A stretch of 64,000 bases of DNA from Stentor coeruleus (GCA_001970955.1 MPUH01000001.1:1-64000); one strand, 5' to 3'. Shown: positions 12,586-24,700, counted from the stretch's first letter. The notes: generated by a model not told the origin, from the sequence alone. Numbers and translations are program-made.

Positions 12586-13116
12586 TGGATACAGATTTCG
12601 AAATATTGAAATTCACTAAAGAATTTCAGAGCATATATTAAATTTCAATATCTCCAATCGTTTCAACTGGTCAATCTGCAATATTTTATTACAAAAGCAA
12701 AACATAATTTTTTATCTTCTCAACTTATTGAAATGCTAAAATTAAACCTTTTATCCTACAAGAAAAGAATCATTAGCTTTATTATATATAAATACTTTAT
12801 AAAAACAAAAATTCGGATCCTGCTATTAGTTCTTTTATATAATAACAGCCAAAGTCAAAGTTTTTACCATGCTATTCAGCCCGTTTCATATAGCCAGTAA
12901 TCATAAAACCCATATCAACTCTTTTCTAGCACTTTTCCCTATACTTAAAACAAAAAATTACAATAAATATTCAAATTTATTAAATTTTCTAGTTAAAAAT
13001 CAGCGATAATCAAACACCCTAGCACAAAAACCAAAACATTCAAAATCATAGAAAACTTTCTAAACTTAAAGAATCTCATAAGCATATTTATAAACCACTC
13101 TAAAAATATCATTCAA
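12586..13116. other. Intergenic region
   Basis: AT-rich. The right part is C-rich and G-poor on the + strand. No frame, repeat or RNA gene was recognised. Confidence 0.5.
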
Positions 13117-13464
13117 TTAATTAGTATGTGACAATGAATCGCTATCAGAACCTGAGTCATCGCTTGTGCTGAAGGAATACTCTAATTCAACGAATTTTTC
13201 ATCAAATATGATTGGGTTTGTGCTAGAACGGCTTGGTGGGAATTTAGAAAACCGAGAAAATAGTGGAGAAGGGTTACGATTTATGGTTGGAAAATTGCTG
13301 ATTCCGAGAATTTCGTTCAACTCAGAAATGAGAAATTGTTGCTCAGTATCACAGCTTTGTGGTCTTGCGGGGGCTAAAAACTCGGTTTGGGAGAAATGCA
13401 CACTGAACCTCTTTGGTTCAGGAGACAACACTCCAAACTTGCTTGATTTTATGGCATCTTCCAT
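13117..13464 (-). CDS. Small acidic Ser-rich protein, 115 aa
   Basis: Intronless open frame. The C-terminus is acidic and Ser-rich (STSDDSGSDSDSLSHTN) and the middle contains FSRFSKFPPSRSS. A 110-codon frame on the opposite strand covers the same bases. The minus frame is preferred because of its charged, low-hydrophobicity composition, its ATG context and its TAA stop, but the choice is not certain. No domain recognised. Confidence 0.5.
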   Translation of the reverse strand: MEDAIKSSKFGVLSPEPKRFSVHFSQTEFLAPARPQSCDTEQQFLISELNEILGISNFPTINRNPSPLFSRFSKFPPSRSSTNPIIFDEKFVELEYSFSTSDDSGSDSDSLSHTN

Positions 13465-14910
13465 TTATATATTACAACCAAACATATTTTTTAGGTAAAC
13501 TATTTGAATGCAAAATTATCAGATTTTCGAAGTTTATTATATGCAAACAATAGCAGATACCGAATAGGTTTAAGCTTCTCCTCAGATCACCTCAGATTCA
13601 ATGGATATGCTTTATTGATGATTTTTTACCATAATGTTGATCTAAGGCCTACCTATGCAAAGCGCAGGCTGGGCTTAGGAAAGGTTGACTCAGAAATTCG
13701 GAAATCATTTTTAGGATGAAGTCTAGAAAATCCATTATAGCCTCCCGGCTTTATTACAAATGGCGAACCTATGCTTTTAATATCCCTTCAAAAATAGACT
13801 TTTTACTAGTATTAAGATGTTTAGAATAGGTAAATAAGCTGATGCTATTGTGAAATACTTTATAAGAATTGTTTTTGATAGGAAATATCAATTCTTATTG
13901 ATTATTATTGAGATAGCTGTAAGATATGCAAATAAATTAATAATAATAAATTAACTATGAGCTAATTTAGCAGTTACTTTTATATCACTATATTTATACC
14001 ATGTATATGGAAGATGACCTAGGATTAGTTGACCTTTTTATATAGAAAACTCTTTTATAACTATGCTAGTTATCCAGATGCAAAATTAGAGACTGCACTT
14101 AGCTAAAGATTATTTTTGACAGAGAATTTTAAAGGTCTATGCTATGTGGTAATGAATGATTATTTTTTATCAAACTTAAGTCCTTTGAAAAATATTATTT
14201 TTCTTAGAAAATTATGGTTGATTTATTCTAAAAATAAAATCACTGCAAGTGTGCTAATGATAGTGAATTTTAGTAGTATTTAATAGTTAATCGTAAATTT
14301 AGCTAAAAGCTTTATATTTAAGAGAAAGCGTATTCGGGTAATAAAATTGTATATAAAAACTATTGAATTCAGCAAAGGGTTCGATCTTTGTGTTGCAACA
14401 TAATCATATTGTTAGCCTCAAGCTCAATATTTGAAAACTAGCATTTTATCTGCATATATTTATAGGCTATTATATTTAATGGCAAACATAAAAATACGAA
14501 GCAAGTAGATAGAAATTGCATAAGCATAACTACCTTTTTTATTTCCGCAAAGACTATTTAAATTTAATGCTTATTAAAAATATCGTTATTAACATTCTTA
14601 CTATAGTGGAGTAGTAATATAACAATTCTCATGCAATAAATTATGTATATTTAATGTTTTTTTATAAGCTTATATATTTAAACAATCTTTTAATATTTTG
14701 CAAGCATTCTCAGATAATCTTAATAAACTGTCTAATTTGATATTTATTTAAAAATTCAAGGTATTTTAATAACTTTAATAAATAGCCGCATTAAAATTAA
14801 ATCATCAGCAATCAATAATTCTAAAATGGTTTACTTTAATATAAATTAAACTTTATTTTTCAAGGCCACACCAATAAACTATAATTAAAAACTAACCCAC
14901 AAATTATCTT
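13465..14910. other. Intergenic with GC-richer island
   Basis: The first about 300 bp (13500-13800) are clearly richer in G+C than typical spacer. They hold an imperfect 17-bp hairpin (13642-13678) and short open scraps such as KSRKSIIASRLYYKWRTY in one + frame, interrupted by stops. This could be a gene relic or a non-coding RNA. The remainder (13800-14910) is AT-rich with nothing recognised. Confidence 0.45.
13642..13678. other. Imperfect hairpin, 17-nt arms, 3-nt loop
   Basis: CTAAGGCCTACCTATGC, then AAA, then GCGCAGGCTGGGCTTAG. Twelve Watson-Crick pairs plus one G-T pair form over 17 positions. It sits in a GC-richer intergenic island. Function unknown. Confidence 0.5.
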
Positions 14911-16374
14911 CTAAAAGACCTTTTTTAAGTTAACCATTTCTGACTCATTAATTGGATATTTTCTTATATCAGTCGTTGTTCTATGCATGAGCTGAGGTTT
15001 TCTTTTGGTCTGCGAGCGTTTAGGCATTTCATCTGTATTAAAGATTTCATTGTCTGACGATTCTACCGGCATACATATCGACACTAGCATGAGTAAAATG
15101 GCCACCGCAACAAAAAAGCTAATAAGACTAAAGCAAAGCGAGCACTTAACCATGTAAGCCTGAATAGTCCAAAATGGTCCAAGCAAGCTTCCAAGTAATT
15201 CCAACGACATTCCTACCGCAGTAAAATGAGCTGGTGGATCATTGCCAATTATCTCATGCAGCATATTACCTGCTATAACCATTCCCATACTCATAGAAAA
15301 TCCTTGCAAAGCAAAACCTGCCGCAAGCATTTCTAAAGAAATCCTTGAATAGCTTATCATTAGGACTTGCCCAGTAAACCCAAGTATCAATGGTAAGAAT
15401 ATTTGATATTTATTTTCTATAGAATTTTTCATTCTATACGTGGCAAACATCCCAAGAGTTTCAAATAAAGCTACACCGGCAAATCCTAGGTACACCCCAT
15501 CAAGCTCGAAAGTTGTGCCGCATTTGCATTTATCAAATATATTAGATTGGTTTATTGTTAGTACTGGCAATGCAACTTCTCTAATAGCTTTTGAAAAGCT
15601 AAACGCTATGAATATGAGAAAAGCAGTGAAAATCTGTAGATGAGCCTTGTCAATAACTTTGCTCAATTGCAAAGATGCATTACCTAAAGCTAAGGACTCT
15701 GTGCGGTTGAAATGATGGTGTCCTGAAGGTGGAAGTAAAGAAGATGGAGTAAAAATCTCGAATCGCACAATGCAATAAATTAGAATCATAATAAAGCAAC
15801 ATACAAATTGTATGAAGCCAGGGATACTAAGATTATAAACTTCATAACCGAGGATAGATATATCGGTTAATAAATGGCCGAAATATCCGAGAATTGGTCC
15901 GAATATTAAGCCTACACATTTAGCCATTTTCATATACTCTAAGTCTTGTTCGCCTGTTGCATAATTGCTTTCATTAACCAGAATACCTTCAATGCGGTCA
16001 AGGCTGCCAATCCAGAATCCTTGTAAAGCTAGGGAAAGCTGGAATATCATAAGGCCAACTTCATAAAAGCAAAGAATGTATAAAGATGAGGCTAGAAGTC
16101 CTGTGAGTAAGAATTTGATATAAGCAGATTTAGAGAAAGCTAGCGAGTGATTGACGTAAATTATGAGCTTTCCTAGGATCTGACAAGATTCAAAGAGTGC
16201 TACACCGAGTAAAAACCAGGAATCATCAACCTTGAGCTATGTAATATATACCTTCAGGATTGTCCAGAGCAAACCTGGAATTATCACACTTTGGCAAATA
16301 CCTCTAAGGAAGTTATTCAAGCCTAAGACCCAGATAATTTTTTTGTAGTCTTTTTCGCTTGTCACGTAGCTCAT
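14911..16374 (-). CDS. Major facilitator superfamily transporter, one 15-nt intron
   Basis: Exons 16374-16252 and 16236-14911 join across GTATATATTACATAG (16237-16251, phase 0). The spliced product is 482 residues starting MSYVTSEKDYKKIIWVLGLN. The intron adds the first transmembrane helices that a start inside exon 2 would lose. About 11-12 hydrophobic helices can be counted in two bundles. They are separated by a hydrophilic loop containing PSSLLPPSGHHHFNRTES, and the cytosolic C-terminus is basic. The segments KCVGLIFGPILGYFG and ALQGFSMSMGMVIAGNMLHEIIG have MFS-like Gly-rich helices. Substrate cannot be told. Retaining the intron gives an in-frame TAG. Confidence 0.82.
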
Positions 16375-17332
16375 ATTTATTTTTTGGAAATTATTGGCAA
16401 ACTAGTGTTTTATAGGGATAGAGATGGAAATAGGGGCTGGAGTGTAGTAATGGATATTAGGAAAGGAATATATGCTGAAGTTAATAAGAAAAAATATGCT
16501 TGGATGGAGTTAATAGTGTATTAGTAGAAAAAAATAGATTTTATGAGTTTTATTGTTAAATGAAGTAACTCATTCGTATAAGTTTTAAGTTAGATGTTTA
16601 TTTACTATTTTAATGAATGGAAAAAGTATATTATGGAGTAATAAATTTATATGATGCAACTCTTAGGAATTATTAACATAATCAAGGCGTAATAGTTTTA
16701 TTTTGATAGAAAATGCATTAATCCAAAAGCAATATTATATATTTAGCTATATTTTTTTGTAAGCAAATCATCTTGAATATTTTTCTTTCAAAATTCAAGT
16801 TCTTTCTTAGGTATCCATTTTTTTGCAACTCTATTATATAATTTTGTTACGATTAGACATATATTGTATTTTATCCAATTCAAAAACTTGCAGTAAAAAT
16901 ATATCTCTAAGCAGAAAGCCATTACCTTAAAATTGATTGCCAGCAATTGTTTCACACTTCTACCTTTCTTATCACAATTTTTCTATAATTTATCCTTTCC
17001 AGCCGCCTTACACCAATTAGTCTGCAGATCTTATACAAAGCCAATGAAAAATCTCATTTTAATCAAAATGAACCCCAAAGCCCCAAGAAAATTCAACCTA
17101 AAAAATAATAGCCTAGGGAAAATTAATCCCTGGAAGAAATAGTAATCATTCTATTATCTCTCTAAAATCCAAAAAAAGTTCAAAAATAGCAACTTTGGTC
17201 ATAGACTAATCATGTAAAAACCCCAGATAAAACTAGAAAAAAAAATAGCCCCAACCTAAGCTTATACTATATATAAAAGTTGTCCTTTTTAAGTAAACTA
17301 AAAGCAGTGGATTATCTTAAACTTAAGTCTAA
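16375..17332. promoter_or_regulatory. Divergent intergenic region with strong G/C skew switch
   Basis: 5' flanks of the transporter (minus) and the ARID-AlkB gene (plus). The left third is G-rich and C-poor on the + strand and the right third is C-rich and G-poor. A 69-codon + frame at 16933-17142 has unusual composition and is probably spurious. Confidence 0.45.
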
Positions 17333-20191
17333 ATGGGAACAGAAATCCGCACAGAAAGTGTTCGGCAACAAGAAAAAGCTATTCTAGATAAGGAAAATCC
17401 TAAGAGTGCTATAGAAATGCCTCTAAACAAGATTCCGGTCAACAAGTGTATTTGTGGCTGTAATGCACCCATGCTATATGCTAAAAGGGATTGCAAAATT
17501 CCATACTCGAATGCACGTGAGAACTTTACTGTGATATTAAACACTTTTTTTAAACACAACCCCATACCAGCTCTGGTGTCAGAAGAACAGCCAATCGACC
17601 TCTACGATTTTTTCCATATCATACAGAAAGTTAAAAAGGAATGCGGACGGGTCAGCTGGAGGCGAGTGTCAAAAAGCTTGGGCGTTTTCAAATCGTCAAG
17701 TGAGTTCCGAAGACCTTTGAGAAAGTACTATAAGCGCTTCCTTCGGAACTTCGAAGACTGGCTTAAAGACAAGGGCCCTGTTAGCATTGGGTGCATTGAT
17801 ACTTCTTTGGTCATCATTATATTAAAAGAATTTTTGCCTAATTTTATAAACCAAAAGCCCGCGCATGAATCTGTATCAACAGAACAAACAAGTCCAGTAT
17901 CTCAAGAGAACAGTAACTCTGAAATAGCTGACCTTATTGATTATCTAATCAGCGAAATTGAGGCTGGAAAAGTAATAATGAAGAAACGCAAGATAGAGGA
18001 AGACCCCCCTGAAACTAAAAAACCTATATCAAAAGACCCAATATTCATAATCTACAGAAAAAACAAAGAGGAAAAAAAGCCTACGATTCAAAAAGTTAAG
18101 AAGGTCAAGCCACCAAAAGAAAAAAAAGTGGAAAAGGTTCCAAAGGATTTACCGAAGCTGGACATTGTAAATCCTATGACTGATGAGTATCGAAGCAAAG
18201 ATCCAGCTTTGATGGGCTATAGAACAGATTTCCGGAAAGGATATTTACCTATAGAAATGCAGGAAGAGCATGAGAAAATGGAGAAAGTCCAAGCTGAGAG
18301 AGATTCAAAAGCGCATTTTATAAGAAAAAAACAATCAGCTGTTAATATCAAGCGCAGCTGTGGAGTGACTTATGTCAAGCCTACAGAGTCAAAACAATTA
18401 GGTGTTAGACATGAATTCCCTCCTTTACCACCATTAGCATTTCAAGTTGGGACTGTTGATAGAATTATTCCTCAAGATGAAAAAACTCAATATTTTAACC
18501 TAGCCAAAGATATCATCAAAGAGATTTTTGAGAGCAACAAACTAATTAGAACGACAATTCAGCTAGGATTTTCTGAAGAAGACTTGAAGAAATACATCAT
18601 TGGAGAAAAGCCTGATGGAGAAGAAGTTTTTATTAAAGGTCCTAAGGAGTTGTGGAGAATGTTAGGTAAAGATAACTTTGTTGTCCTTCATTTTAATGCA
18701 GATGAGCGAACTTTGTTTACTCCATTGGGCCCTGGGCAGTTTGGCAATTGCAAAATAGGTTTTCTTGTTAAAAAAGGTTTATGCGGTACAAGATCAGTAA
18801 AAAGATGCTTATGCCTTCCAGAAAAAGATGATGATCCACTTAACATGTATGCTACTCAAATCCGCCTTGAACTTTATATAACAAAATCCCTTTGGAAAAA
18901 TGCTTTAAGTACAACACGTAAACTTCTTTGTGCCTTTATCGCAGAATTTGAAGGATACATTCAAAAACTTTTACCAGAATGGAACGATTTGCGCGAAAAT
19001 ATATTCAAAACTAAGATTATTCCTGAAGGTGAAACAATTTATAAAGCTCTTGATCAATGTTCATGTCCAAAAGATATGACACCTACTCCTCCAAAATCAT
19101 TTTGGGAGTATAAGTCCAACATAAGACCAGGCAATCTAGATAAATGCCCTTCTTGTTTAAAAACATTGTATGAGCAAGTTAAAACTTATTCTAAAGGTAT
19201 TGAAGGGATTTTCGAGTCAAAATCCTCTCCGAACTGGTTTTACCTAATAAATACAAGGGATAGTTTTTCATATGATCTCAAGGTCAAGAAAAGCTATATA
19301 CAATATAAAGACCGTAGGATAACTAAGAAAGTCTACATGTTTCATAAAGATGACCTTCCTAGTAATTACAAAGACTGGGATAAGTTCTTAGAAGGAGACT
19401 ATGTCCGTACTGGAGTTGTAGCTTTTAAAAACTGCTTTACTCATGAAGAACTCAAAGATTTAGAGCAAGAAGCTCTAAATACTGAAGCCAACTTCCTAAA
19501 AGGTCAGTTTATTAACAGCACTGCCCAGCCATCTTTCGGTGCTGGAGGGAAAATCAAAAGGACCAAGTTTTTTTTTGGAACCAGGTATATGTGGACTTCA
19601 CACCAACTTGCTGAAAAACAATCAAAAATCGCTGCAGGAGTCCGAATTGATGTTAGCGAAACTCCAGCATGGATGAGGACAAAAATAGAAAATCCTTTAG
19701 TTGAAGCTGGGATTATTGAAAAAGGATTTATAAATTCAATTGCCATGAATATTTACCACGATGGAAAAGAAGGCCTTGCTCAGCATTTTGATGATGCAGT
19801 TAGATTTAAACAACCTATTTACACAGTTAAGTTGGATAGTGATGCAAGATTGAGCTTTGGAAGTCAGTTTTATGGATATTTAAACGGAGCTTTTTGTATT
19901 CCCTGTCCAAGAGGTGCTGTTTGCATGATGGAAGAATTTTCTTATGCTGCTAATTCGGCAAAGCATTGTGTTAGACCTTGTGATTTAGCTGGAAGATCTA
20001 TTACAATTATAATGAGGCAAATACACCCTTTTATTATGGAGGAGGCTCGAAGATATGATGAAGAAATCGACTTGCCAACTTGGTTTTCGACATTATCATT
20101 GGATGATAATTCAGTTCCTTATTCGAAACAGAAAGAAATGCAAGCTAAGATTATGATGAAAGAAGATGGAGCCCCAAAATCTAGTTATTAG
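17333..20191 (+). CDS. ARID domain fused to AlkB-like dioxygenase
   Basis: The 952-residue product has an N-terminal ARID/BRIGHT DNA-binding domain (about 62-145). Its core is PIDLYDFFHIIQKVKKECG, then VSWRRVSKSLG and LRKYYKRFLRNFE. A Lys/Pro-rich linker follows. A middle region has a CxC...CxxC cluster (QCSCPKD, KCPSCLKTL) that may bind zinc. The C-terminal AlkB-type Fe(II)/2-oxoglutarate dioxygenase contains NIYHDGKEGLAQHFDDAVRF with metal ligands H818 and D820, distal H878 (AKHCVRP) and the 2-oxoglutarate Arg at R888 (RSITIIMRQ). The catalytic set is complete. The arrangement most resembles the ALKBH5/ALKBH9-10 group that demethylates m6A in RNA, but DNA or protein substrates are possible. 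A perfect 15-nt intron consensus lies in frame at 17913-17927, so a 947-aa spliced form is possible. Confidence 0.82.
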   Translation: MGTEIRTESVRQQEKAILDKENPKSAIEMPLNKIPVNKCICGCNAPMLYAKRDCKIPYSNARENFTVILNTFFKHNPIPALVSEEQPIDLYDFFHIIQKVKKECGRVSWRRVSKSLGVFKSSSEFRRPLRKYYKRFLRNFEDWLKDKGPVSIGCIDTSLVIIILKEFLPNFINQKPAHESVSTEQTSPVSQENSNSEIADLIDYLISEIEAGKVIMKKRKIEEDPPETKKPISKDPIFIIYRKNKEEKKPTIQKVKKVKPPKEKKVEKVPKDLPKLDIVNPMTDEYRSKDPALMGYRTDFRKGYLPIEMQEEHEKMEKVQAERDSKAHFIRKKQSAVNIKRSCGVTYVKPTESKQLGVRHEFPPLPPLAFQVGTVDRIIPQDEKTQYFNLAKDIIKEIFESNKLIRTTIQLGFSEEDLKKYIIGEKPDGEEVFIKGPKELWRMLGKDNFVVLHFNADERTLFTPLGPGQFGNCKIGFLVKKGLCGTRSVKRCLCLPEKDDDPLNMYATQIRLELYITKSLWKNALSTTRKLLCAFIAEFEGYIQKLLPEWNDLRENIFKTKIIPEGETIYKALDQCSCPKDMTPTPPKSFWEYKSNIRPGNLDKCPSCLKTLYEQVKTYSKGIEGIFESKSSPNWFYLINTRDSFSYDLKVKKSYIQYKDRRITKKVYMFHKDDLPSNYKDWDKFLEGDYVRTGVVAFKNCFTHEELKDLEQEALNTEANFLKGQFINSTAQPSFGAGGKIKRTKFFFGTRYMWTSHQLAEKQSKIAAGVRIDVSETPAWMRTKIENPLVEAGIIEKGFINSIAMNIYHDGKEGLAQHFDDAVRFKQPIYTVKLDSDARLSFGSQFYGYLNGAFCIPCPRGAVCMMEEFSYAANSAKHCVRPCDLAGRSITIIMRQIHPFIMEEARRYDEEIDLPTWFSTLSLDDNSVPYSKQKEMQAKIMMKEDGAPKSSY

Positions 20192-21045
20192 AGTGAATTA
20201 ATATTTGTTTCTAGTAAATTGTTTTTATTTTACCAGAAATATAAATTTCTTGTAGCTAGGCTATGACGATAGTGAAAATTTAATATGCATTAGTAGTCAA
20301 ACGCTAATGGTTGTGTTATTTCTTAGATTTTCTTTCAGAGATGATAAAATATTTTCTTAGAACAATAAGTGTTAGCAGAAAACTAGTAATAAAATATAGT
20401 TAAGCTAGTTTTGCAAGTAGAAGTTCTGCATACTTTAGACAAGTATTTTGAATCTAAATTTTAATGTAGGCATTGCTGCTTTGCCCTCGAACAAGGTTTC
20501 TAGAAACAGTTAATCATTTGTTTTAGCTAGATTATTTCAATCACTTAAAATACTTATATGCAATATTAGGTGAATTTACTCGAAAATCTAAACATCTAAG
20601 ATCTTAAGTGTTTGAGAAAATTATTCAATCAATTATCTATTCTCTATAACAGTGTAATTAACTTCCAAATATCCAGAGTATACTAAGTCTTCTTTACACT
20701 CTAATCTTCCAACTAATATTTTATAATCAGAACACTACATGATTCACAGCCGTTCAGCCCATCTGAATCTCATAAAGTTATATTCATAATATCATAAAAA
20801 ATTACCTGAACAGCTTGTAAACTAATCAGATAGTTAAAACAACCAAAATCGTTATCATATACCCAAATTATATCATTTCTATCGATAATTTTATTTCTTG
20901 AAATAAAATAAGTTTTTTGAAATCATCTCAAATCTAAAATGCAATTTAAGAACCTTTCAAATTATATATTTCTATGAATGTTACCATAAACTAAAGCATT
21001 TTTAGTAAAAGTTAAACAATTAATGCAGTACATACAGATTTGTAA
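20192..21045. other. Intergenic region
   Basis: Mostly AT-rich. A short GC-richer patch (about 20395-20520) holds broken coding-like text, VEVLHTLDKYFESKF, but no family is recognisable. Confidence 0.4.
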
Positions 21046-21723
21046 ATGTCTGCTGATGATATTGAAGAAATTATGCTAGCCTCGTCGTTTGATCACTTTC
21101 TTTCAATGATCTCAATGATAGAAAGAGGAAACTTTGAAGGAAACAACCCCAGTACAGTATTTAACCAAATGTAAAGACTATGTAGAGAAATGCTTAAAGA
21201 TATATTATTTCAAGCTAACATCCACCTTGATTGCTATCGCAGTCATGAAAAGCTTTTAACACAAGAAAATGGGAGTCTGAATAATAAACACAAGAATTTA
21301 CAGAGTGAGTATGAGAGAATTAAAAGTATCCAATGCATGAATTCACTAGATAACAAAACTATTACTCATCATATAGAACAATTTGAGAAACAAAAAGAGT
21401 TTATAGAAGACCAACTGATTAAGTATAAATGCGCTTATCAGGACTTGAGAACTACAGAAGAAGAATTGGTTGAGCAGCTTACTAAAACTGTTCATATTTC
21501 AAAAATAAAAGACTTGGAAATTAGAAATTTAACAAATGAAATTGAAAATCTGCGTATGCAAAAACTTAACACAAGAAAATCAATAGCTAAGAGCAACAGT
21601 GAGAAAAAATGCGGATTTGATAAAAATGATATTAGACCTTATACTGTAAGCTCTTATAGCTTGGGTGTAAGTCAGAAAAGTACAACATTAGAAAGCTCCA
21701 GGGGATCCCATTCTCATTTGTGA
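21046..21723 (+). CDS. Coiled-coil protein, 220 aa, one 15-nt intron
   Basis: Exon 1 (21046-21170) encodes MSADDIEEIMLASSFDHFLS onward. It joins exon 2 (21186-21723) across GTAAAGACTATGTAG (phase 2), giving ...FNQIEMLKDILFQ. A start within exon 2 would drop the first 42 residues. The middle (about 45-170) is a coiled coil with heptad-spaced Leu/Ile. The tail is Ser-rich (SSYSLGVSQKSTTLESS). It uses TGA as stop. No family recognised. Confidence 0.8.
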
Positions 21724-24700
21724 ATAGTGTTTCTAAATTAAATTTAATAATTTTTCCTGGTCTTAGACTATTTTTGCTAAGCCTCAGGCTATTTTATAAG
21801 AAATAATACAGATAATATCAAAATTAGATTTATTAAAATTAGTTATTATCCATTATATTCAAAAAATTAGAACTGAGAATATGAAGATGCACTTCGTAAA
21901 TATTTTATTAACGATCCATTTTAAGAGATATTTAGTTATATATTATTTCATTTAAGTCCATGTAGTTTAATTCTAATAAATTGTATCATTCCAAGATGCA
22001 AAACTTTAAAATATTTATGCAAAAATACTAAATTAATTGTTTAGTGTATCAAAAATCAAATTGAAAAATTAGACTAAATAAAAAATTAATATTAGCCACA
22101 ATAAATTTTAATAGTTCAATAATCATTATTTAGCTATTTTTGCATTTTTAAGTTTGTATTTGGGTTTTTGCATTTTAGTATACTACCTTAATAAATACAA
22201 AAAAATATCATCAATTAACTCTTAAATATTTTGATGTAATTAAGCTTATTGATATTTTTAAATGACTATTTTAATAGCCTAATCAATGCGCTATAAAGAA
22301 TTAATTAAAGTAGCATGAGTTAATCAATAAACGTATCTAGATTTGTTTATAAATGATAGTATATATTTTTGGCTAGGGTTGAATATAACTATTATTTGGG
22401 TCTTACATAATCTTCGAGAATTTAAATTATGAGATATAGGTTCAAATAGTTTTATCTTATCTGTTATTTTCGCTTGCATAAAGCATGTGCTAAGTACTTT
22501 ATGAAAATAACAAATATGCTTACACAGCAAAGGCTTGAAGTATCATAATTTCATATATCTAATTTTCAAAATGTAATGAATCATATAGAAAAAAATTAAA
22601 TGATCTTAATTCAACTTATGCTCTATTTAATTGTAAACACATAGCCATACTATAATCAATAATAAATTTTATAGCAAGCTTAATTCTTTAGATTTTTGGT
22701 ATTGAAGTAAGTGTAGCATGACTATGAAAAATAAATATTTTTGTAAAGAGTTTAATATTTCTATTAGTTATAATAGGAACGCAGAATAAAAAATTATTAA
22801 TTTTTTAATTAAAGTGTCTATAATCCTTTTTAATCAATTATTATTTGATTGGCAATATTGATCATCTTGCATTTATTTGGCTATTAATATAATTCTTTCT
22901 ATTATTTACAAAATATAAATCATGACCAGCCTTGTGGGCTAGCAGAAATTTATATGAAATATAATATTTTTGTAGATTTTAGAGAGAGAAGTTGTATTAA
23001 ATCTTCATATTTTCATGTAAATCAAAAAAGTATGATATATCGAAAGTTTAATGACTATATAATTCTATTAACAATTAAAAATTGAGTAATTTTAGCAATA
23101 ATAAGCTTAGTTATATTTTATAAAAGTATGATGCTAAACTTTGCCAGGAAAAAAAATTATAAATCGACAATAATAGCTATGCAGTAAAACATGAAAATAT
23201 CCTAAAATATAAATCAAAGCCAGAATTATTTTATCTATTTCTATATAAGATAATTTTTTGTTAAATTAATTATGGTAAGCAATAAAAAAATTTCCTATTT
23301 TTAAAGAACTTTAAAAAGAAAATCATTGTTAGATATCTTAAAATAGAAATATGCTGTTTATAATATGAAATAAATATTATGATGTACCATCCTAGCTGGA
23401 AAACTATAGTTATTGTATTGAAAAGCACATAATCTCACTAATTTTACAAATAAATTAAATTTATAGATAATATAAGACTAAAGAGCACACAGTGAATTGA
23501 ATACCTCTTAGAAGTATAAAAAAATCATATACTTTGTTATTTTATTACCAAAAACAATATCCAAAATAGTTGAAATTCTATAAAAATTTTGGAAATTTAA
23601 GAAAAAAGCACAAAAGATATTCATTGAGACAGGGATGAAAATTGACGAAAGTTCCAAAAAATTAAGCGAAAAATATCTTTTCAAGTTACGTGACAGATAT
23701 ATCATATCGAGTAATGAAAATCATAACTAAAGAAACAGACTATAAAAATGGATAAAATTATACCAATAAAAATAGAGATATAGTAAAAATTCCAGTAACT
23801 TTTTTTAATAGGAAAAGGAATGTGAAAAAGACTTTTTTTATTAAAATTTAAATAACTTTTTTTAATAGGAAAAGGAATGTGAAAAAGACTTTTTTTATTA
23901 AAATTTAATATAAGGTTAAATAAGTATTTTTTTAAGATAACTTGTGCTGAGAGTGAGGTTTTGGAGCTCGCTAATTATGGGATTAAGAAATTATGCTGAT
24001 TTTTTTGAAATTTTTATAAGGAGCAGAGTTAATGAGGAATTTATATTAAGGTAATAGCCTATACATAGCAAAATTCTTTTGCTATTAAGAATTAAGAATT
24101 AGTTATGATTATGCAAGCTTTTTATTTTAACTGGATGAATTAGAATAATTTCTAAAACTATGATAAAGAGAAGAGCTCGAAAATTTTAAAATCAAGAATT
24201 TATATATGCTATAGATTGAAGATTAACTTTTTTTGGGTTTATATGGTTTGAAGTCATAATGTTTATAACTAGATATTGCATATTTTAAAGGCAAGACAAT
24301 TTAGTAAGGTTGCTATAAAAAGTTAGTGAATAACTTATCTTGAATAGATTTATAAGATTTAAATGATTTAGAATACTGCAAACTTATTTTATAAGCACAC
24401 AACAAATTTCTTATAGATTGCTAAAATATTATTTAGGAGCATTTTGCTAATTTTTATTCAAATAAGTAAAATTTTATAGTTATAATTCTTATAATTAGTT
24501 ATAAAATAAATACTTTTTTAAGTATTAAAACTTATCACATATATATTATAATTAGAATATAATAATACGTATTATCTTTTAATAGAATAAGTGAATATAT
24601 ACTTAATATATTATTTACCAATATGCCTGATTATATTTAAAATAATGAATGCAATGAAAAAATGCTATGCTACATATATACTAGTAAACTAAATCAATAA

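Noticed and set aside
13166-13498. 110-codon + frame overlapping the 13117-13464 gene
   Set aside because: Its composition fits the complement of the minus-strand gene, and no domain is visible. Only one strand is likely coding.
14360-14410. tRNA-like T-arm (GGTTCGATC) near 14385
   Set aside because: The loop is 8 nt instead of 7, and no acceptor, D or anticodon arm can be paired upstream.
16933-17142. 69-codon + frame upstream of the ARID-AlkB gene
   Set aside because: It has an atypical composition and lies in the C-rich 5' flank seen before many genes, with no domain or intron link.
22324-23705. Two short minus frames in the gene-poor region
   Set aside because: They have hydrophobic, random-looking composition in AT-rich DNA, with no similarity or intron support.
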